A stretch of 64,000 nucleotides of DNA, from assembly GCA_038316435.1 (NCBI GenBank), contig JBBQAQ010000005.1, positions 79,019-143,018 on the forward strand, written 5' to 3'. Numbering within the stretch: the stretch's first letter is position 1; every line of letters begins with the position of its first letter. The notes under the pieces are model-generated. The model was not told the origin of the DNA. It did not search any database and was given only the letters and a program-made list of their open reading frames with translations. This stretch comes from JACJXF01 sp038316435 (lineage in GTDB: Bacteria; Bacteroidota; Bacteroidia; Bacteroidales; GCA-2748055). The position numbers were made by a program, and so were the translations under genes. Of the stretch, positions 17,291 to 26,616 are shown piece after piece.

Positions 17291-18028
17291 CTATTCAAAA
17301 CCTTTGAGTTTAACTAGATAATCGTTTTCAAGAACCGGGATAATTCTTGTCAAATCCAATGTAAGACAATACCCGATCACATCATCGAGTCCATTTTTCT
17401 TAAGCCGGTGTTTTTGAGCTGCTTTCTCTACATATCCCAAAAGATCATTTTTTGCCATATTCCAAAGATCTTGTGACGCAATAGCAGAATCGCACATGGT
17501 TTCATAGCATCCTGTTTCAAGCAACTTATCGGTCAGTGCTCCGGCAAATAATGTATCTTCAAGATTAAACTTGTTTTTCCAACCTGCGCAGAGAACGAGT
17601 ACATCTCTCTCAGAATGCAAAACAAAATCGGCTAATGCCTGGAGATTAAGAAAGGCTCCTATGAGAACCTTATTCCCTGAAGAGGCAAGTTGAACAGCCT
17701 GAGTACCGTTGGTTGTGCTATAAATAATCTGTTGATTAGCTACTCTTTCGCGGGTAAAATTATATGGGGAGTTACCGAAATCAGCAAAGTCTTTAACAAT
17801 TCCGTCTCTTTCTGCCGCTACCATAAACCCTTTTGATTTCCATTCTTTAGCCTCCTCCAAAGTGCGCACAGGTATTATTCGTTCAACACCGTTCATGAAT
17901 GCGGTGCAGATGGCAGAAGATGCTCTCAGAATATCGGTAACTATCACAATAGCTTCAGAATTCTCAAAATAAGAATAAAGTGCAGGTGAAAAACAAACTT
18001 CTATTTTGCTCTTTCGTTTTTCGTTCAT
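17291..18028 (-). CDS. comB: 2-phosphosulfolactate phosphatase family protein
   Basis: 245 aa from the ATG at 18028, which leaves a 10-base gap after gcvT; the longer frame would overlap gcvT. Family features are VCFSPALYSYF, IVIVTDILRASSAICTAF, GFMVAAERDG, FGNSPYNFT, IYSTTNGTQAV, LVLCAGWKNKFNLEDTLFAGAL and DSAIASQDL. ComB hydrolyses 2-phosphosulfolactate to sulfolactate in coenzyme M synthesis and in sulfolactate formation of some bacteria. No comA or comC partner is in the window, so its substrate in this organism is open. Probably cotranscribed with gcvT. Confidence 0.88.
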   Translation of the reverse strand: MNEKRKSKIEVCFSPALYSYFENSEAIVIVTDILRASSAICTAFMNGVERIIPVRTLEEAKEWKSKGFMVAAERDGIVKDFADFGNSPYNFTRERVANQQIIYSTTNGTQAVQLASSGNKVLIGAFLNLQALADFVLHSERDVLVLCAGWKNKFNLEDTLFAGALTDKLLETGCYETMCDSAIASQDLWNMAKNDLLGYVEKAAQKHRLKKNGLDDVIGYCLTLDLTRIIPVLENDYLVKLKGFE

Positions 18029-18038
18029 CTGATGAAAC

Positions 18039-19127
18039 TTATTTTTTAAAAAAAGGGAGTTCAACAATTATTGCCTTGATATCTTTTTCCCTAATGCGGA
18101 TAAAAATTTCACTACCCGTTTTACAGAAATCAGATTTAACATAGGCCATACCTATTCCTTTTTTGAGCATTGGGGACATGGTTCCTGAAGTAACTTCGCC
18201 AATAATTTCGCCATTATGATTGGCTATGTCATAATGTTGACGGGGGATTCCTCTGTCAATCATTTCAAAAGCGATTAGTTTTTTCTGAACACCTTTTGCT
18301 TTTTGTTTTTCAAGGAATTCGCGGTCAATAAAATCATTTCCAAGATTAAATTTTGTAATCCAACCAAGACCTGCTTCGAGCGGAGAGGTTGTATCATTAA
18401 TATCATTTCCATATAAACAATAACCCATTTCAAGTCTAAGAGTGTCTCTTGCAGCCAAACCTATTGGTTTAATGCCGAATTCCTCGCCTGCTTTCATAAT
18501 TTTTTCCCAGATTCCGGCAGCAACATCATTGTAAAAATACAATTCAAAACCTCCCGCACCTGTATAGCCAGTAGCAGAAATTATAACATCGCCCACTCCG
18601 GCAAATTCGTCTGTAACAAAAGTATAATAAGGCATTTTGGAAAGATCAACACTTGTAAGCTTTTGCAAGGCTTTTATGGCAAGTGGTCCCTGAACTGCCA
18701 CCTGAGAAATCCTATCCGAAGCATTTTCAAGAATTGCACCTTCTGTATTCTGACTTACTAACCAGTTAAAGTCTTTGTCAGTATTTGATGCATTAACAAC
18801 AAGTAAATATTTTGTAGGTTCATAAAAATAAACCAGCAAATCATCAACTATACCACCTTTTCCATTGGGAAAGCAACTATATTGAATTTTTCCGGGGAAT
18901 AAAAGATTAACATCGTTAGTAGTAACTTTCTGAACAAAAGCTTTTGCGTTCGGACCTTTCACCCATATTTCACCCATGTGGGAAACATCAAAAATTCCTA
19001 ATTTTTCACGAACGGTAATATGTTCATCGTTTATCCCGGAATATTCAACAGGCATTTCAAAACCAGCAAAAGGTACAAGGCGACCGCCAAGTTTTTTATG
19101 AATTTCATTAAAAGCAGTGTACTTCAT
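18039..19127 (-). CDS. gcvT: Aminomethyltransferase, glycine cleavage T protein
   Basis: 362 aa; transfers the methylene group from aminomethylated H protein to tetrahydrofolate, releasing ammonia. Typical features are KLGGRLVPFAGFEMPVEYSG, GIFDVSHMGEIWVKG, QYSCFPNGKGGIVDDLLVY, ATGYTGAGGFELYF, GLAARDTLRLEMGYCLYG and GEVTSGTMSPMLKKGIGMAY. The other glycine cleavage genes are not here. A TACTTTTG box lies about 40 bases upstream. Confidence 0.96.
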   Translation of the reverse strand: MKYTAFNEIHKKLGGRLVPFAGFEMPVEYSGINDEHITVREKLGIFDVSHMGEIWVKGPNAKAFVQKVTTNDVNLLFPGKIQYSCFPNGKGGIVDDLLVYFYEPTKYLLVVNASNTDKDFNWLVSQNTEGAILENASDRISQVAVQGPLAIKALQKLTSVDLSKMPYYTFVTDEFAGVGDVIISATGYTGAGGFELYFYNDVAAGIWEKIMKAGEEFGIKPIGLAARDTLRLEMGYCLYGNDINDTTSPLEAGLGWITKFNLGNDFIDREFLEKQKAKGVQKKLIAFEMIDRGIPRQHYDIANHNGEIIGEVTSGTMSPMLKKGIGMAYVKSDFCKTGSEIFIRIREKDIKAIIVELPFFKK

Positions 19128-19166
19128 TATATCGGAATTTAATATTTACAATTTCTTTTCCGACAT

Positions 19167-19174
19167 CAAAAGTA
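19167..19174 (-). promoter_or_regulatory. Candidate -7 box for gcvT-comB
   Basis: TACTTTTG on the minus strand fits TAnnTTTG, about 40 bases before the gcvT start codon. Only a partial TTTC is seen near the -33 position. It supports transcription of gcvT-comB separately from the OmpA-family gene upstream. Confidence 0.4.
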
Positions 19175-19239
19175 GCACTTTTTTGATCTCTGAAATTTGT
19201 TTAACAGCAGTTACCATGGAATAATTCCAATACCTCCCT

Positions 19240-21315
19240 CTATTTTGAAAGTACCTTAAACTCAACTCTTCTGTTCTGTTCTCTACCTGCGGGTGTGTCA
19301 TTTGGAGCAATAGGCTGGTTAAATGCATAACCTTTTGATTCAAGTCTGGATTTATCGATCCCATTAGCTACCATATAATCAACGACGGCTTTAGCCCTGT
19401 CTTCAGATAACTTCAGATTTGCTTTTAGAGAACCTACATTATCAGTATGACCGGAAATTTCAAGCCGGATAGTTTCGTTGTTCTTAAGGAAGGTAATAAC
19501 CTGATTGAGCTGAGGGTAAGATGCTGCGGTTAGTGTAGCTTTGTTGGTTTCAAAATATATATTTTCCATTACAACTTTAGTACCTACCTCAACTTTTTCG
19601 AGGAGAAAATCTCTTAGGAAAGGCGAATCGGTACTTGCCTGAGTCATATCAACAGCATCCAGAAAGAACAAGTAGTCACGCGCAACAACCTCAACTCCAT
19701 ATACCTTTGGTTCAAGAAATTTAGCCTGATATTCACCAGTTTCGGTTGATATTGCAGTAGCGATAACTTTTGATTCAGCAACATCGACAAACTCGATTTT
19801 CGCAACCACTGGTTCATTATTGGCTTTATTCAGAACTCTTCCTTTCATGTAATAAAATGAATCAACCGCAACAGGATTGGGCATTGTAAAAAAGCCGATT
19901 TTCTTAGTATCTGGCAGCCCGGCTATGAGAATATCTTCATTGGCAAGCAACAGCTCTTTTTCTGACCCAAGAAAAACAAGCTTGTAAATATCTTTAGCAC
20001 CTTGTCCCCCGTCACGGATTGTAGATAGGTATGCAGCCTTTCCATTCGCCGACAGGCAGAAAAATAATTCGTCATCTGGGGTATTAACCGGATAACCCAT
20101 ATTTACCGGATCAGACCATGTACCATCGGATTGTATTTCTGATTTAAAAACATCATAACCCCCCATAGTATTATGACCTCGGGAAGAAAAATAAAGTGTT
20201 TTCCCCTCAGGAGTCAAAAATATTCCTTCTTCATCATATTTCGAATTTACCAGAAAGCTAAGGTTACTAGGTTTTTGCCACTTTCCTTTGCTGTTCTTCA
20301 CAGACATTAAAATATCTTTTCCTCCCTGAGTCAGTTCAGCATTTGAAGAAATAAAATAAACTGTATCCTCTGTTTGGGTAAAAAATACTGCTGATTCCGA
20401 TTGATCACTCGATAATTTGGATGACCAAGGTGAAGGAGATTTCCATTCGCCCTTTTTCTTCTCACTTACATATATTTCGCCACCCTTTTCTTGTCCTCTG
20501 TATATATATAATTCAGTTCCTGATTTTGATAATCCAACAGCTGCATCGTTGTGTTTACTATTAACTTTTTTTGTGAGAGGTTTTGCTGCGGACCATTCAC
20601 CTCCTGTGATTGATGACATATAAATATCTTCATAAAACTTATTATCAAATGGATTTCTTTTGCTTTTTAATTTAGCTGGCCTACGGGAAGTAAAATAAAT
20701 TACAGAATCATTGGATGCGAAAATACTGAAATAGTCGTCGTAAACGGAGTTTATACTATCTCCCATGTTAGTGATTATCAGTCTTTTTCGGTCGCTAATA
20801 ATGTCTTTACCATTTTTACACTCAATAATTAATTTGTCGAGATAATCGTTCTGTAAAACTGCTTCATTGGGTTTTAAAGATTTCCTGTGTGCAGTATAAT
20901 GCTCAATTGCCTTGTCAAATTCGAGTACCAGATGGTACGCTCTGCCCAGAAGATAGTTTATTTCAGGACTGATGTTTGGTTTTTTCTCATAAGCTTTTCT
21001 GAGGTATTTTATTGCTTCATATTTATCATCGGTGTATAAGTAGCAAATCCCGATTAGGTAATTTAACTCTGGATTTTCGCTATTGTATTGGTGCGCTGTG
21101 AGATACAGTTCTCTAGCCAGATCATAGGTGCCTAAGCCCTGTGCGAATAGAATATCTGCATCTAGGATAGCAATCCAGGCTTCCTGCAGGCCTTCCTTAT
21201 TTCCTGTTTTAAATTCACTTCTCTTGACCTTAACTTCATCTTTATTTTTCTGTGCATACAATTGCCCGGTACTTAAGGCAATAATCGTTATGGCAAATAG
21301 TAAACGGATCTTCAT
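19240..21315 (-). CDS. OmpA family outer membrane protein with TPR and PD40 repeats
   Basis: 691 aa. A signal peptide (IRLLFAITIIALSTGQLYAQ) is followed by TPR-like helices (residues about 40-150), several PD40/WD40-like propeller repeats (YFTSRRPAKLKS; GKTLYFSSRGHNTMGGYDVF; AAYLSTIRDGGQGAKDIY), a carboxypeptidase regulatory-like domain (MKGRVLNKANNEPVVAKI) and a C-terminal OmpA peptidoglycan-binding domain with LEISGHTDNVGS, LSEDRAKAVVDYM and GREQNRRVEF. This is the common Bacteroidota architecture that ties envelope complexes, including PorE-like parts of type IX secretion, to peptidoglycan. Which complex it serves is not shown. It lies 21 bases after the TPR gene upstream. Confidence 0.85.
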   Translation of the reverse strand: MKIRLLFAITIIALSTGQLYAQKNKDEVKVKRSEFKTGNKEGLQEAWIAILDADILFAQGLGTYDLARELYLTAHQYNSENPELNYLIGICYLYTDDKYEAIKYLRKAYEKKPNISPEINYLLGRAYHLVLEFDKAIEHYTAHRKSLKPNEAVLQNDYLDKLIIECKNGKDIISDRKRLIITNMGDSINSVYDDYFSIFASNDSVIYFTSRRPAKLKSKRNPFDNKFYEDIYMSSITGGEWSAAKPLTKKVNSKHNDAAVGLSKSGTELYIYRGQEKGGEIYVSEKKKGEWKSPSPWSSKLSSDQSESAVFFTQTEDTVYFISSNAELTQGGKDILMSVKNSKGKWQKPSNLSFLVNSKYDEEGIFLTPEGKTLYFSSRGHNTMGGYDVFKSEIQSDGTWSDPVNMGYPVNTPDDELFFCLSANGKAAYLSTIRDGGQGAKDIYKLVFLGSEKELLLANEDILIAGLPDTKKIGFFTMPNPVAVDSFYYMKGRVLNKANNEPVVAKIEFVDVAESKVIATAISTETGEYQAKFLEPKVYGVEVVARDYLFFLDAVDMTQASTDSPFLRDFLLEKVEVGTKVVMENIYFETNKATLTAASYPQLNQVITFLKNNETIRLEISGHTDNVGSLKANLKLSEDRAKAVVDYMVANGIDKSRLESKGYAFNQPIAPNDTPAGREQNRRVEFKVLSK

Positions 21316-21336
21316 CTTACAAAAGTTTTTAACTGA

Positions 21337-22371
21337 TTATTTGCATTCCTTAAGATACTTTTCGGCTTCTGTTACACCCAGCTTAAGCGCTTGTTTCCAA
21401 TTTGTGCAAGCACCTTCAAGATCCCCAGTAAGTTCCAGAACCAATCCCCGATTCAGATAAGCTTTACCAAAAGAATTATCCGTTACAAGTATTTGGTCAA
21501 AAATTCCAATTGCTTCTGTATATGCAGCTTTTTTCGATAGACAGGCAGCTTTATTGTTTGTTGCAAGAATGTAGTTTTCCTGTATACTTATTGCTTGATT
21601 AAAATCGGTAAGCGCTGAATCAATCTGTCCAAGAAAATATTTTGCTGTACCTCTGTTATTATAAGCGATGTATAATTCCGGGTCTAGTTTAATTGCAACA
21701 GAGTAATCGGCTATGGCACCTTCATAATCTCCCAAGGCAATTTTCATACTTCCCATGTTGTTAAAAGCCAGAGGGAAATTATTTTCATAATTCACAGCCA
21801 TTCTGTAATCGTATAATGCTCCCTGAATATCTCCAAGTGCTCGCTTTGCTGTTGCTCTGTCATGGTATGCAAGCGCATAATTTGCTTTAAGTTCAACTGC
21901 TTTTGTAAAATCATTAATAGCAGTTGAATAACTTTTTTGTATAAGGTAATATAGTCCCCTGAAATAAAATGCCGGAGCCTGAATATAGCCTTTTTGAATG
22001 GCAGAATTTAGTTTATTAATTATAAGTCTTGAAGTGTCGGTGACGAAGGGCAAATATCCAAGATAAAAATCGGGCTCTCCATTTTTGGGATCTCTTCTTC
22101 CCGCCAAAGAAAAATCTTTAATTGCGTCATTAATTTTTCCAAGTTCAACTTTTACCTTGCCCCTTTGGATTAATGCTTCATTTAATGTTGAATCTAAATC
22201 AACTGCAGCATCCAAATAAGTAAGAGCAACCTCAAAGTTAAGGCTCCTAATATTCTCAACTGCTGTATTATAGGCAGTTTTTGCATTTTTCTTATTTTTA
22301 TCACTTACCTGTGAAATAAGGTGAGGAAAAAACAGAAAAATGGTTACTAAAATCAAAAAAACTTTCTTCAT
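21337..22371 (-). CDS. TPR repeat protein, exported
   Basis: 344 aa from the ATG at 22371 (MKKVFLILVTIFLFFPHLISQ, a clear signal peptide); the longer frame lacks one at its start. TPR units follow one another, such as AINDFTKAVELKANYALAYH, AIADYSVAIKLDPELYIAYN and ALTDFNQAISIQENYILATN. Same strand as the OmpA family gene and 21 bases before it, so the two probably form an operon for an envelope assembly. Confidence 0.82.
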   Translation of the reverse strand: MKKVFLILVTIFLFFPHLISQVSDKNKKNAKTAYNTAVENIRSLNFEVALTYLDAAVDLDSTLNEALIQRGKVKVELGKINDAIKDFSLAGRRDPKNGEPDFYLGYLPFVTDTSRLIINKLNSAIQKGYIQAPAFYFRGLYYLIQKSYSTAINDFTKAVELKANYALAYHDRATAKRALGDIQGALYDYRMAVNYENNFPLAFNNMGSMKIALGDYEGAIADYSVAIKLDPELYIAYNNRGTAKYFLGQIDSALTDFNQAISIQENYILATNNKAACLSKKAAYTEAIGIFDQILVTDNSFGKAYLNRGLVLELTGDLEGACTNWKQALKLGVTEAEKYLKECK

Positions 22372-22551
22372 GCTATGGAAATATTTATAACAATTAGCTT
22401 GTACATTTATCAATTCATAAAATTAATAGTAAATAAACCATTTTTAAATCAAAAATTAAAAGAATAAATTTACTTTTAATTAACAGTATGACAAAAGAAT
22501 TTGAAGTATCAGTTTACTATTTAACAAAACATCAATAAAATCAAGGGAAAA

Positions 22552-22899
22552 TTGGGAAAAGTAGATTTAACATATCTTTTAAGTATTACTGATGGTAATA
22601 AAGAGTTATTTTTGGAAATTATCGATATTTTTGTAATTCAAGTTGAAGAGATATGGATTGAAATGCAAGTGCTTTTTGATAAGCAGGAGTTCGAATTAGT
22701 AGGCAATCTAGCACATAAAGCAAAATCTTCAGTTGCAATAATGGGAATGGAAAATATGGCCGGGGATCTTAAGAAACTTGAATTGTTTTGCCATGAGAAG
22801 GTGAATCTGGAAATGTGTCAAAGTATAATAATTAATTTTAAAACTGAGTGCTTACAAGTAATTCAAGAGTTGGAAGCAATTAAAAAAATATATATTTAA
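22552..22899 (+). CDS. Hpt domain phosphotransfer protein
   Basis: 115 aa, one histidine phosphotransfer domain. LAHKAKSSVAIMGMENMAGDLKKLE has the phospho-accepting histidine with the Lys and Ser that usually follow. The N-terminus (YLLSITDGNKELFLEIIDIFV) is also typical. Hpt proteins relay phosphate between hybrid histidine kinases and response regulators; none is next to it. The start is TTG at 22552, with no ATG that keeps the domain whole. The STAS gene begins 18 bases after its stop. Confidence 0.75.
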   Translation: MGKVDLTYLLSITDGNKELFLEIIDIFVIQVEEIWIEMQVLFDKQEFELVGNLAHKAKSSVAIMGMENMAGDLKKLELFCHEKVNLEMCQSIIINFKTECLQVIQELEAIKKIYI

Positions 22900-22917
22900 A
22901 GTCTAAAAATAACGAAT

Positions 22918-23256
22918 ATGCTGAAAATTGAGAATATAAATGCGATTACTGTAGTTTCTTTTGAGGGAATTAATCGCTTTAATGCAATCATTACAGAAGC
23001 TGTTAAAGAAGAAATGAAAGCTCTTTTTTCTGCGCCTAATACCAGACTTGTTTTGGATCTTTCAGGTATTCAATTTATCGACAGTTCTGGTTTTGGCGTA
23101 TTCCTCTCCATCATGAAAACAGCCAATAATAATTATGGGTATTTCAAAATCAGCAATATAACGGAAGAGGTGATGGATCTTTTTAAACTACTTCAGCTTC
23201 ACAATGTATTCGAAATATACAACACACGGGAAGACGCACTAAAAAGTTTTGAATAG
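22918..23256 (+). CDS. STAS domain protein (anti-sigma factor antagonist type)
   Basis: 112 aa, a single STAS domain. LVLDLSGIQFIDSSGFGVFLSI holds the serine that is phosphorylated in SpoIIAA-like proteins. Such proteins switch partners between an anti-sigma kinase and its target. Paired with the Hpt gene upstream, with 18 bases between, so both are probably part of one signalling output. No RsbW-type kinase is adjacent. Confidence 0.8.
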   Translation: MLKIENINAITVVSFEGINRFNAIITEAVKEEMKALFSAPNTRLVLDLSGIQFIDSSGFGVFLSIMKTANNNYGYFKISNITEEVMDLFKLLQLHNVFEIYNTREDALKSFE

Positions 23257-23313
23257 TGTTTTAGTTTTTCCTTAATAAATTCATTTCAAATGTGCGCATT
23301 CATAAACTCATAA

Positions 23314-25926
23314 TTATAGGGGAGGCAAAGTTGAATCGTTAGAAAATTCCAGTTTACCGCCTGTAGCATCGATTATTACAGGTTTATCACGGTTAACCAT
23401 ATTCTGCAAAATTATTTTGGATAACTCATTTAGTAAATATTTCTGAATTATCCTTTTAACTGGACGTGCACCAAATTGCGGATCGTATCCTTTTTCTGCA
23501 AGCCATTCCAGTCCAGCAGTGGAAATTCTTATTTCAATTCCTTTTTCTAATAGCTGATTTCTGAGCTTGTCAAACTGCAATTCTACAATTTGTCGAATTT
23601 GAACACGATTCAAAGGTTTAAACATAATGACTTCATCAATCCTATTTAAAAATTCAGGAGGAACTGTTTTGCGTAACTGTGTAAAAATTTCGTTTTTAGT
23701 ACTTTCAAATACTTCATCTTTTGCTGAATCGTCTATATTTTCAAGGTTTTCACGAATTATAGAAGATCCCAAATTTGATGTCATAATAATTATAGTGTTT
23801 CTGAAATTTGCCGTTCGACCTTTATTATCAGTAAGTCGACCTTCATCAAGGACTTGAAGCAAAATATTAAATACATCAGGATGGGCTTTTTCAATTTCAT
23901 CAAGCAGGATTACAGAATATGGTTTTCTTCTTACAGCTTCGGTAAGTTGGCCACCCTCATCGTAACCAACATATCCAGGAGGCGCACCAATTAAGCGGGA
24001 AACGCTATGTCTTTCCTGATATTCTGACATATCAATTCGAGTCAGAAGGCTTTCATCATCAAACAGAAACTCTGCCAGAGCCTTTGCCAGTTCCGTTTTT
24101 CCGACACCTGTTGTTCCAAGGAAAATAAATGAACCCACAGGTCGTTTTGAATCCTGTAATCCGGCTCTGCTCCTTCTTACTGCATCGGATACAGCTTCAA
24201 TTGCTTCATCTTGCCCGATTACTCGTTTATGCAATTGTGCTTCCAGATGAATCAGTTTTTCCTTCTCACTCTGAAGCATTTTATTGACAGGAATTCCTGT
24301 CCATTTTGAAACAATTTCTGCAATATCTTCCTCACCAACTTCCTCTCGTATCATAGGATTTTCGGCCTGTTGCTTCAGAAGAGTCTCGTTAAGGCTATTA
24401 ATCCTAGCTTCTGATTCCTGAATTTTTCCATAACGAAGTTCAGCCACTTTTCCGTAATCGCCAGATCTTTCGGCTTCATGGGCCTGAAACTTGTAATTTT
24501 CAATTGCTTCCTTTTCCTTTTGAATTTCAGAGATTGTAGACTTTTCAGTTTCCCACTTTGCTCTTTGCTTATTTCTTTCTTCTGAAAGGTTTGCTATTTG
24601 GGATTCAATACCGCGTATCCGGCCAGTTTCCCCATCCCGCTTAACAGCTTCCTTTTCAATCTCCAGTTGTTTTATTTTCCTTTCGATTTCATCAATTTCT
24701 TCAGGCAGACTATTCATTTCAATTCGGAGTCTGGCTGCAGCTTCATCTATTAGATCAATTGCCTTATCAGGTAAAAAACGGTCTGTGATATATCGGGTTG
24801 AGAGCTGAACTGCTGCAATTATTGCCTCGTCACGAATTCTTACCTTATGATAGTTTTCGTACTTTTCCTTCAATCCCCTTAAAATTGAAATAGAGCTCAA
24901 TTCATCAGGTTCGTCAACCATAACAATCTGGAAACGTCTTTCAAGAGCCTTATCTTTTTCAAAATATTTCTGGTATTCGCTAAGCGTTGTTGCCCCAATT
25001 GCTCTCAATTCACCGCGAGCAAGCGCTGGTTTCAAAATATTTGCAGCATCCATTGCGCCTTCCGATTTTCCAGCCCCTACCAGTGTATGAATTTCATCGA
25101 TAAATAAAATAATATTGCCATCAGAACCAATTACTTCGTTTACAACTGCTTTAAGTCGTTCTTCGAATTCGCCTTTATATTTTGCTCCGGCAATGAGAGC
25201 TCCCATATCAAGGGAGAAAACTAGCTTATCTTTAAGATTATCAGGAACATCACCTTCCACTATTCTCTGTGCAAGGCCTTCTGCAATTGCGGTTTTTCCA
25301 ACACCAGGTTCACCAATCAGAATTGGGTTATTTTTTGTTCTTCGGCTAAGTATCTGCAGAATTCTTCTAATTTCGTCATCTCTTCCGATGACCGGATCAA
25401 GTTTCCCTTCTCTTGCCTTTTCAATTAGATTTACAGCATATCGGGAAAGCGAATTATAGGTATCTTCTGCATTCTGAGACTTTACTTTCTCACCCTTTCT
25501 TAGCTCTTCGATTATTTTTTTTAGTTGTTTCTCGTTTAATCCGTTATCTTTTAGCATCTGTGAAACATCATCACCAGCAGCCAATATACCAAGCAACAGA
25601 TGTTCAATTGACACATATTCATCGCCCATCGATTTCGCTTGAATTTCTGCTTTGGTGATACTGCGGGTTGCCGCATTTGAAAGAAACCCATCACCTCCTC
25701 CTGAAACTTTTGGACATGAATTGATAATCTTGTCAACAACTGCCATTACAGTAGTTTGGGCAATACCTGCCTTTCCAAAAATGAAAGAAATTAAGTCAGA
25801 AGCTTTTTCATAAATAGCTTTTAAAAGATGGGCATTTTCTACCGATTGATTTTCGTTTGCGGCGGCAATCGAAAAAGCCAGTTGCAAAACCTCCTGTGAC
25901 TTTATTGTTAGATTATTGTAATTCAT
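23314..25926 (-). CDS. clpB: Disaggregating chaperone ClpB
   Basis: 870 aa, the usual ClpB length. N-terminal Clp repeat domain (MNYNNLTIKSQEVLQLA), first AAA+ domain with GEPGVGKTAIAEGLAQRI, an inserted coiled-coil middle domain (about residues 400-530, rich in Glu and Lys), second AAA+ domain with GTTGVGKTELAKALAEFLF, LIGAPPGYVGYDEGGQLTEA and LLDEIEKAHPDVFNILLQ. The middle domain and lack of an IGF/L ClpP loop separate it from ClpA/ClpC. It rescues aggregated proteins with DnaK after heat stress. Confidence 0.96.
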   Translation of the reverse strand: MNYNNLTIKSQEVLQLAFSIAAANENQSVENAHLLKAIYEKASDLISFIFGKAGIAQTTVMAVVDKIINSCPKVSGGGDGFLSNAATRSITKAEIQAKSMGDEYVSIEHLLLGILAAGDDVSQMLKDNGLNEKQLKKIIEELRKGEKVKSQNAEDTYNSLSRYAVNLIEKAREGKLDPVIGRDDEIRRILQILSRRTKNNPILIGEPGVGKTAIAEGLAQRIVEGDVPDNLKDKLVFSLDMGALIAGAKYKGEFEERLKAVVNEVIGSDGNIILFIDEIHTLVGAGKSEGAMDAANILKPALARGELRAIGATTLSEYQKYFEKDKALERRFQIVMVDEPDELSSISILRGLKEKYENYHKVRIRDEAIIAAVQLSTRYITDRFLPDKAIDLIDEAAARLRIEMNSLPEEIDEIERKIKQLEIEKEAVKRDGETGRIRGIESQIANLSEERNKQRAKWETEKSTISEIQKEKEAIENYKFQAHEAERSGDYGKVAELRYGKIQESEARINSLNETLLKQQAENPMIREEVGEEDIAEIVSKWTGIPVNKMLQSEKEKLIHLEAQLHKRVIGQDEAIEAVSDAVRRSRAGLQDSKRPVGSFIFLGTTGVGKTELAKALAEFLFDDESLLTRIDMSEYQERHSVSRLIGAPPGYVGYDEGGQLTEAVRRKPYSVILLDEIEKAHPDVFNILLQVLDEGRLTDNKGRTANFRNTIIIMTSNLGSSIIRENLENIDDSAKDEVFESTKNEIFTQLRKTVPPEFLNRIDEVIMFKPLNRVQIRQIVELQFDKLRNQLLEKGIEIRISTAGLEWLAEKGYDPQFGARPVKRIIQKYLLNELSKIILQNMVNRDKPVIIDATGGKLEFSNDSTLPPL

Positions 25927-26024
25927 TTTTGTTATTTTTTCATATTAAGTGCTTCAAATCTGCGACCAAACTTGAATTATCAGGATTTTTATGTCACTAT
26001 GTCATTTTCATGATAATGTTTTTC

Positions 26025-26032
26025 TAAATTTG
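26025..26032 (+). promoter_or_regulatory. Candidate -7 box for the lipoprotein gene
   Basis: TAAATTTG fits TAnnTTTG and lies 57 bases before the chosen start at 26089. It overlaps the start of the longer open frame, which argues for the later start. Confidence 0.35.
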
Positions 26033-26088
26033 TGTCCCATGAAAATGAATTCATAATAAAAATAAAGTTAACCATAATTAATAAACCC

Positions 26089-26559
26089 ATGAAAAAAGTT
26101 TTTTTTATCCTAATTACTATCAGTACACTTGTAGCGTGCAAAAATTCAGGCCAAACCCAACAAACAAGCGATACTATATCTCAGGATAGTGTTGCAATTC
26201 TTAATGTTGATGCATTTTTGTCGAATCCTGCTACTTATGTAAATCGTGAAGTGGTTGTAACTGGAATGGTTGCACATATCTGTAAGCATGGTGGACAAAA
26301 ATTATTTTTACTTGGTACGGATCCTGAAAAATTCTTAAGAGTAAATACAGGAACCGGAATCGCCGAATTTCCTGTTTCACTTGAAGGAAGTAACATTGAA
26401 GTTTCAGGCATAGTAACTGAGTTTGAACTCGAAGCTGCTGAACCTGATACAACTAAATTGGAAGGTGGGCATGAAAATGATTCAACTGGTCAGGAACAGC
26501 TATACCATAAAGATAACTTCTATGTAATTGTTGCTGAGAATTATGTTGTAAAAGAATAA
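26089..26559 (+). CDS. Small lipoprotein with OB-like domain
   Basis: 156 aa from the ATG at 26089: MKKVFFILITISTLVAC is a lipoprotein signal with lipobox LVAC. The mature part has LSNPATYVNREVVVTGMVAHICKHGG, similar in style to OB-fold (tRNA_anti-like) domains found in Bacteroidota lipoproteins, and an acidic linker. The Cys-Lys-His run could bind metal, but this is only a guess. 57 bases before the PepSY protein on the same strand; the pair seems a unit. Confidence 0.65.
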   Translation: MKKVFFILITISTLVACKNSGQTQQTSDTISQDSVAILNVDAFLSNPATYVNREVVVTGMVAHICKHGGQKLFLLGTDPEKFLRVNTGTGIAEFPVSLEGSNIEVSGIVTEFELEAAEPDTTKLEGGHENDSTGQEQLYHKDNFYVIVAENYVVKE

Positions 26560-26616
26560 ACCAACGCTTTTGTAAAATTCAGCGCTTTCGCACCCACAAT
26601 TAACACTGATTTCAGG

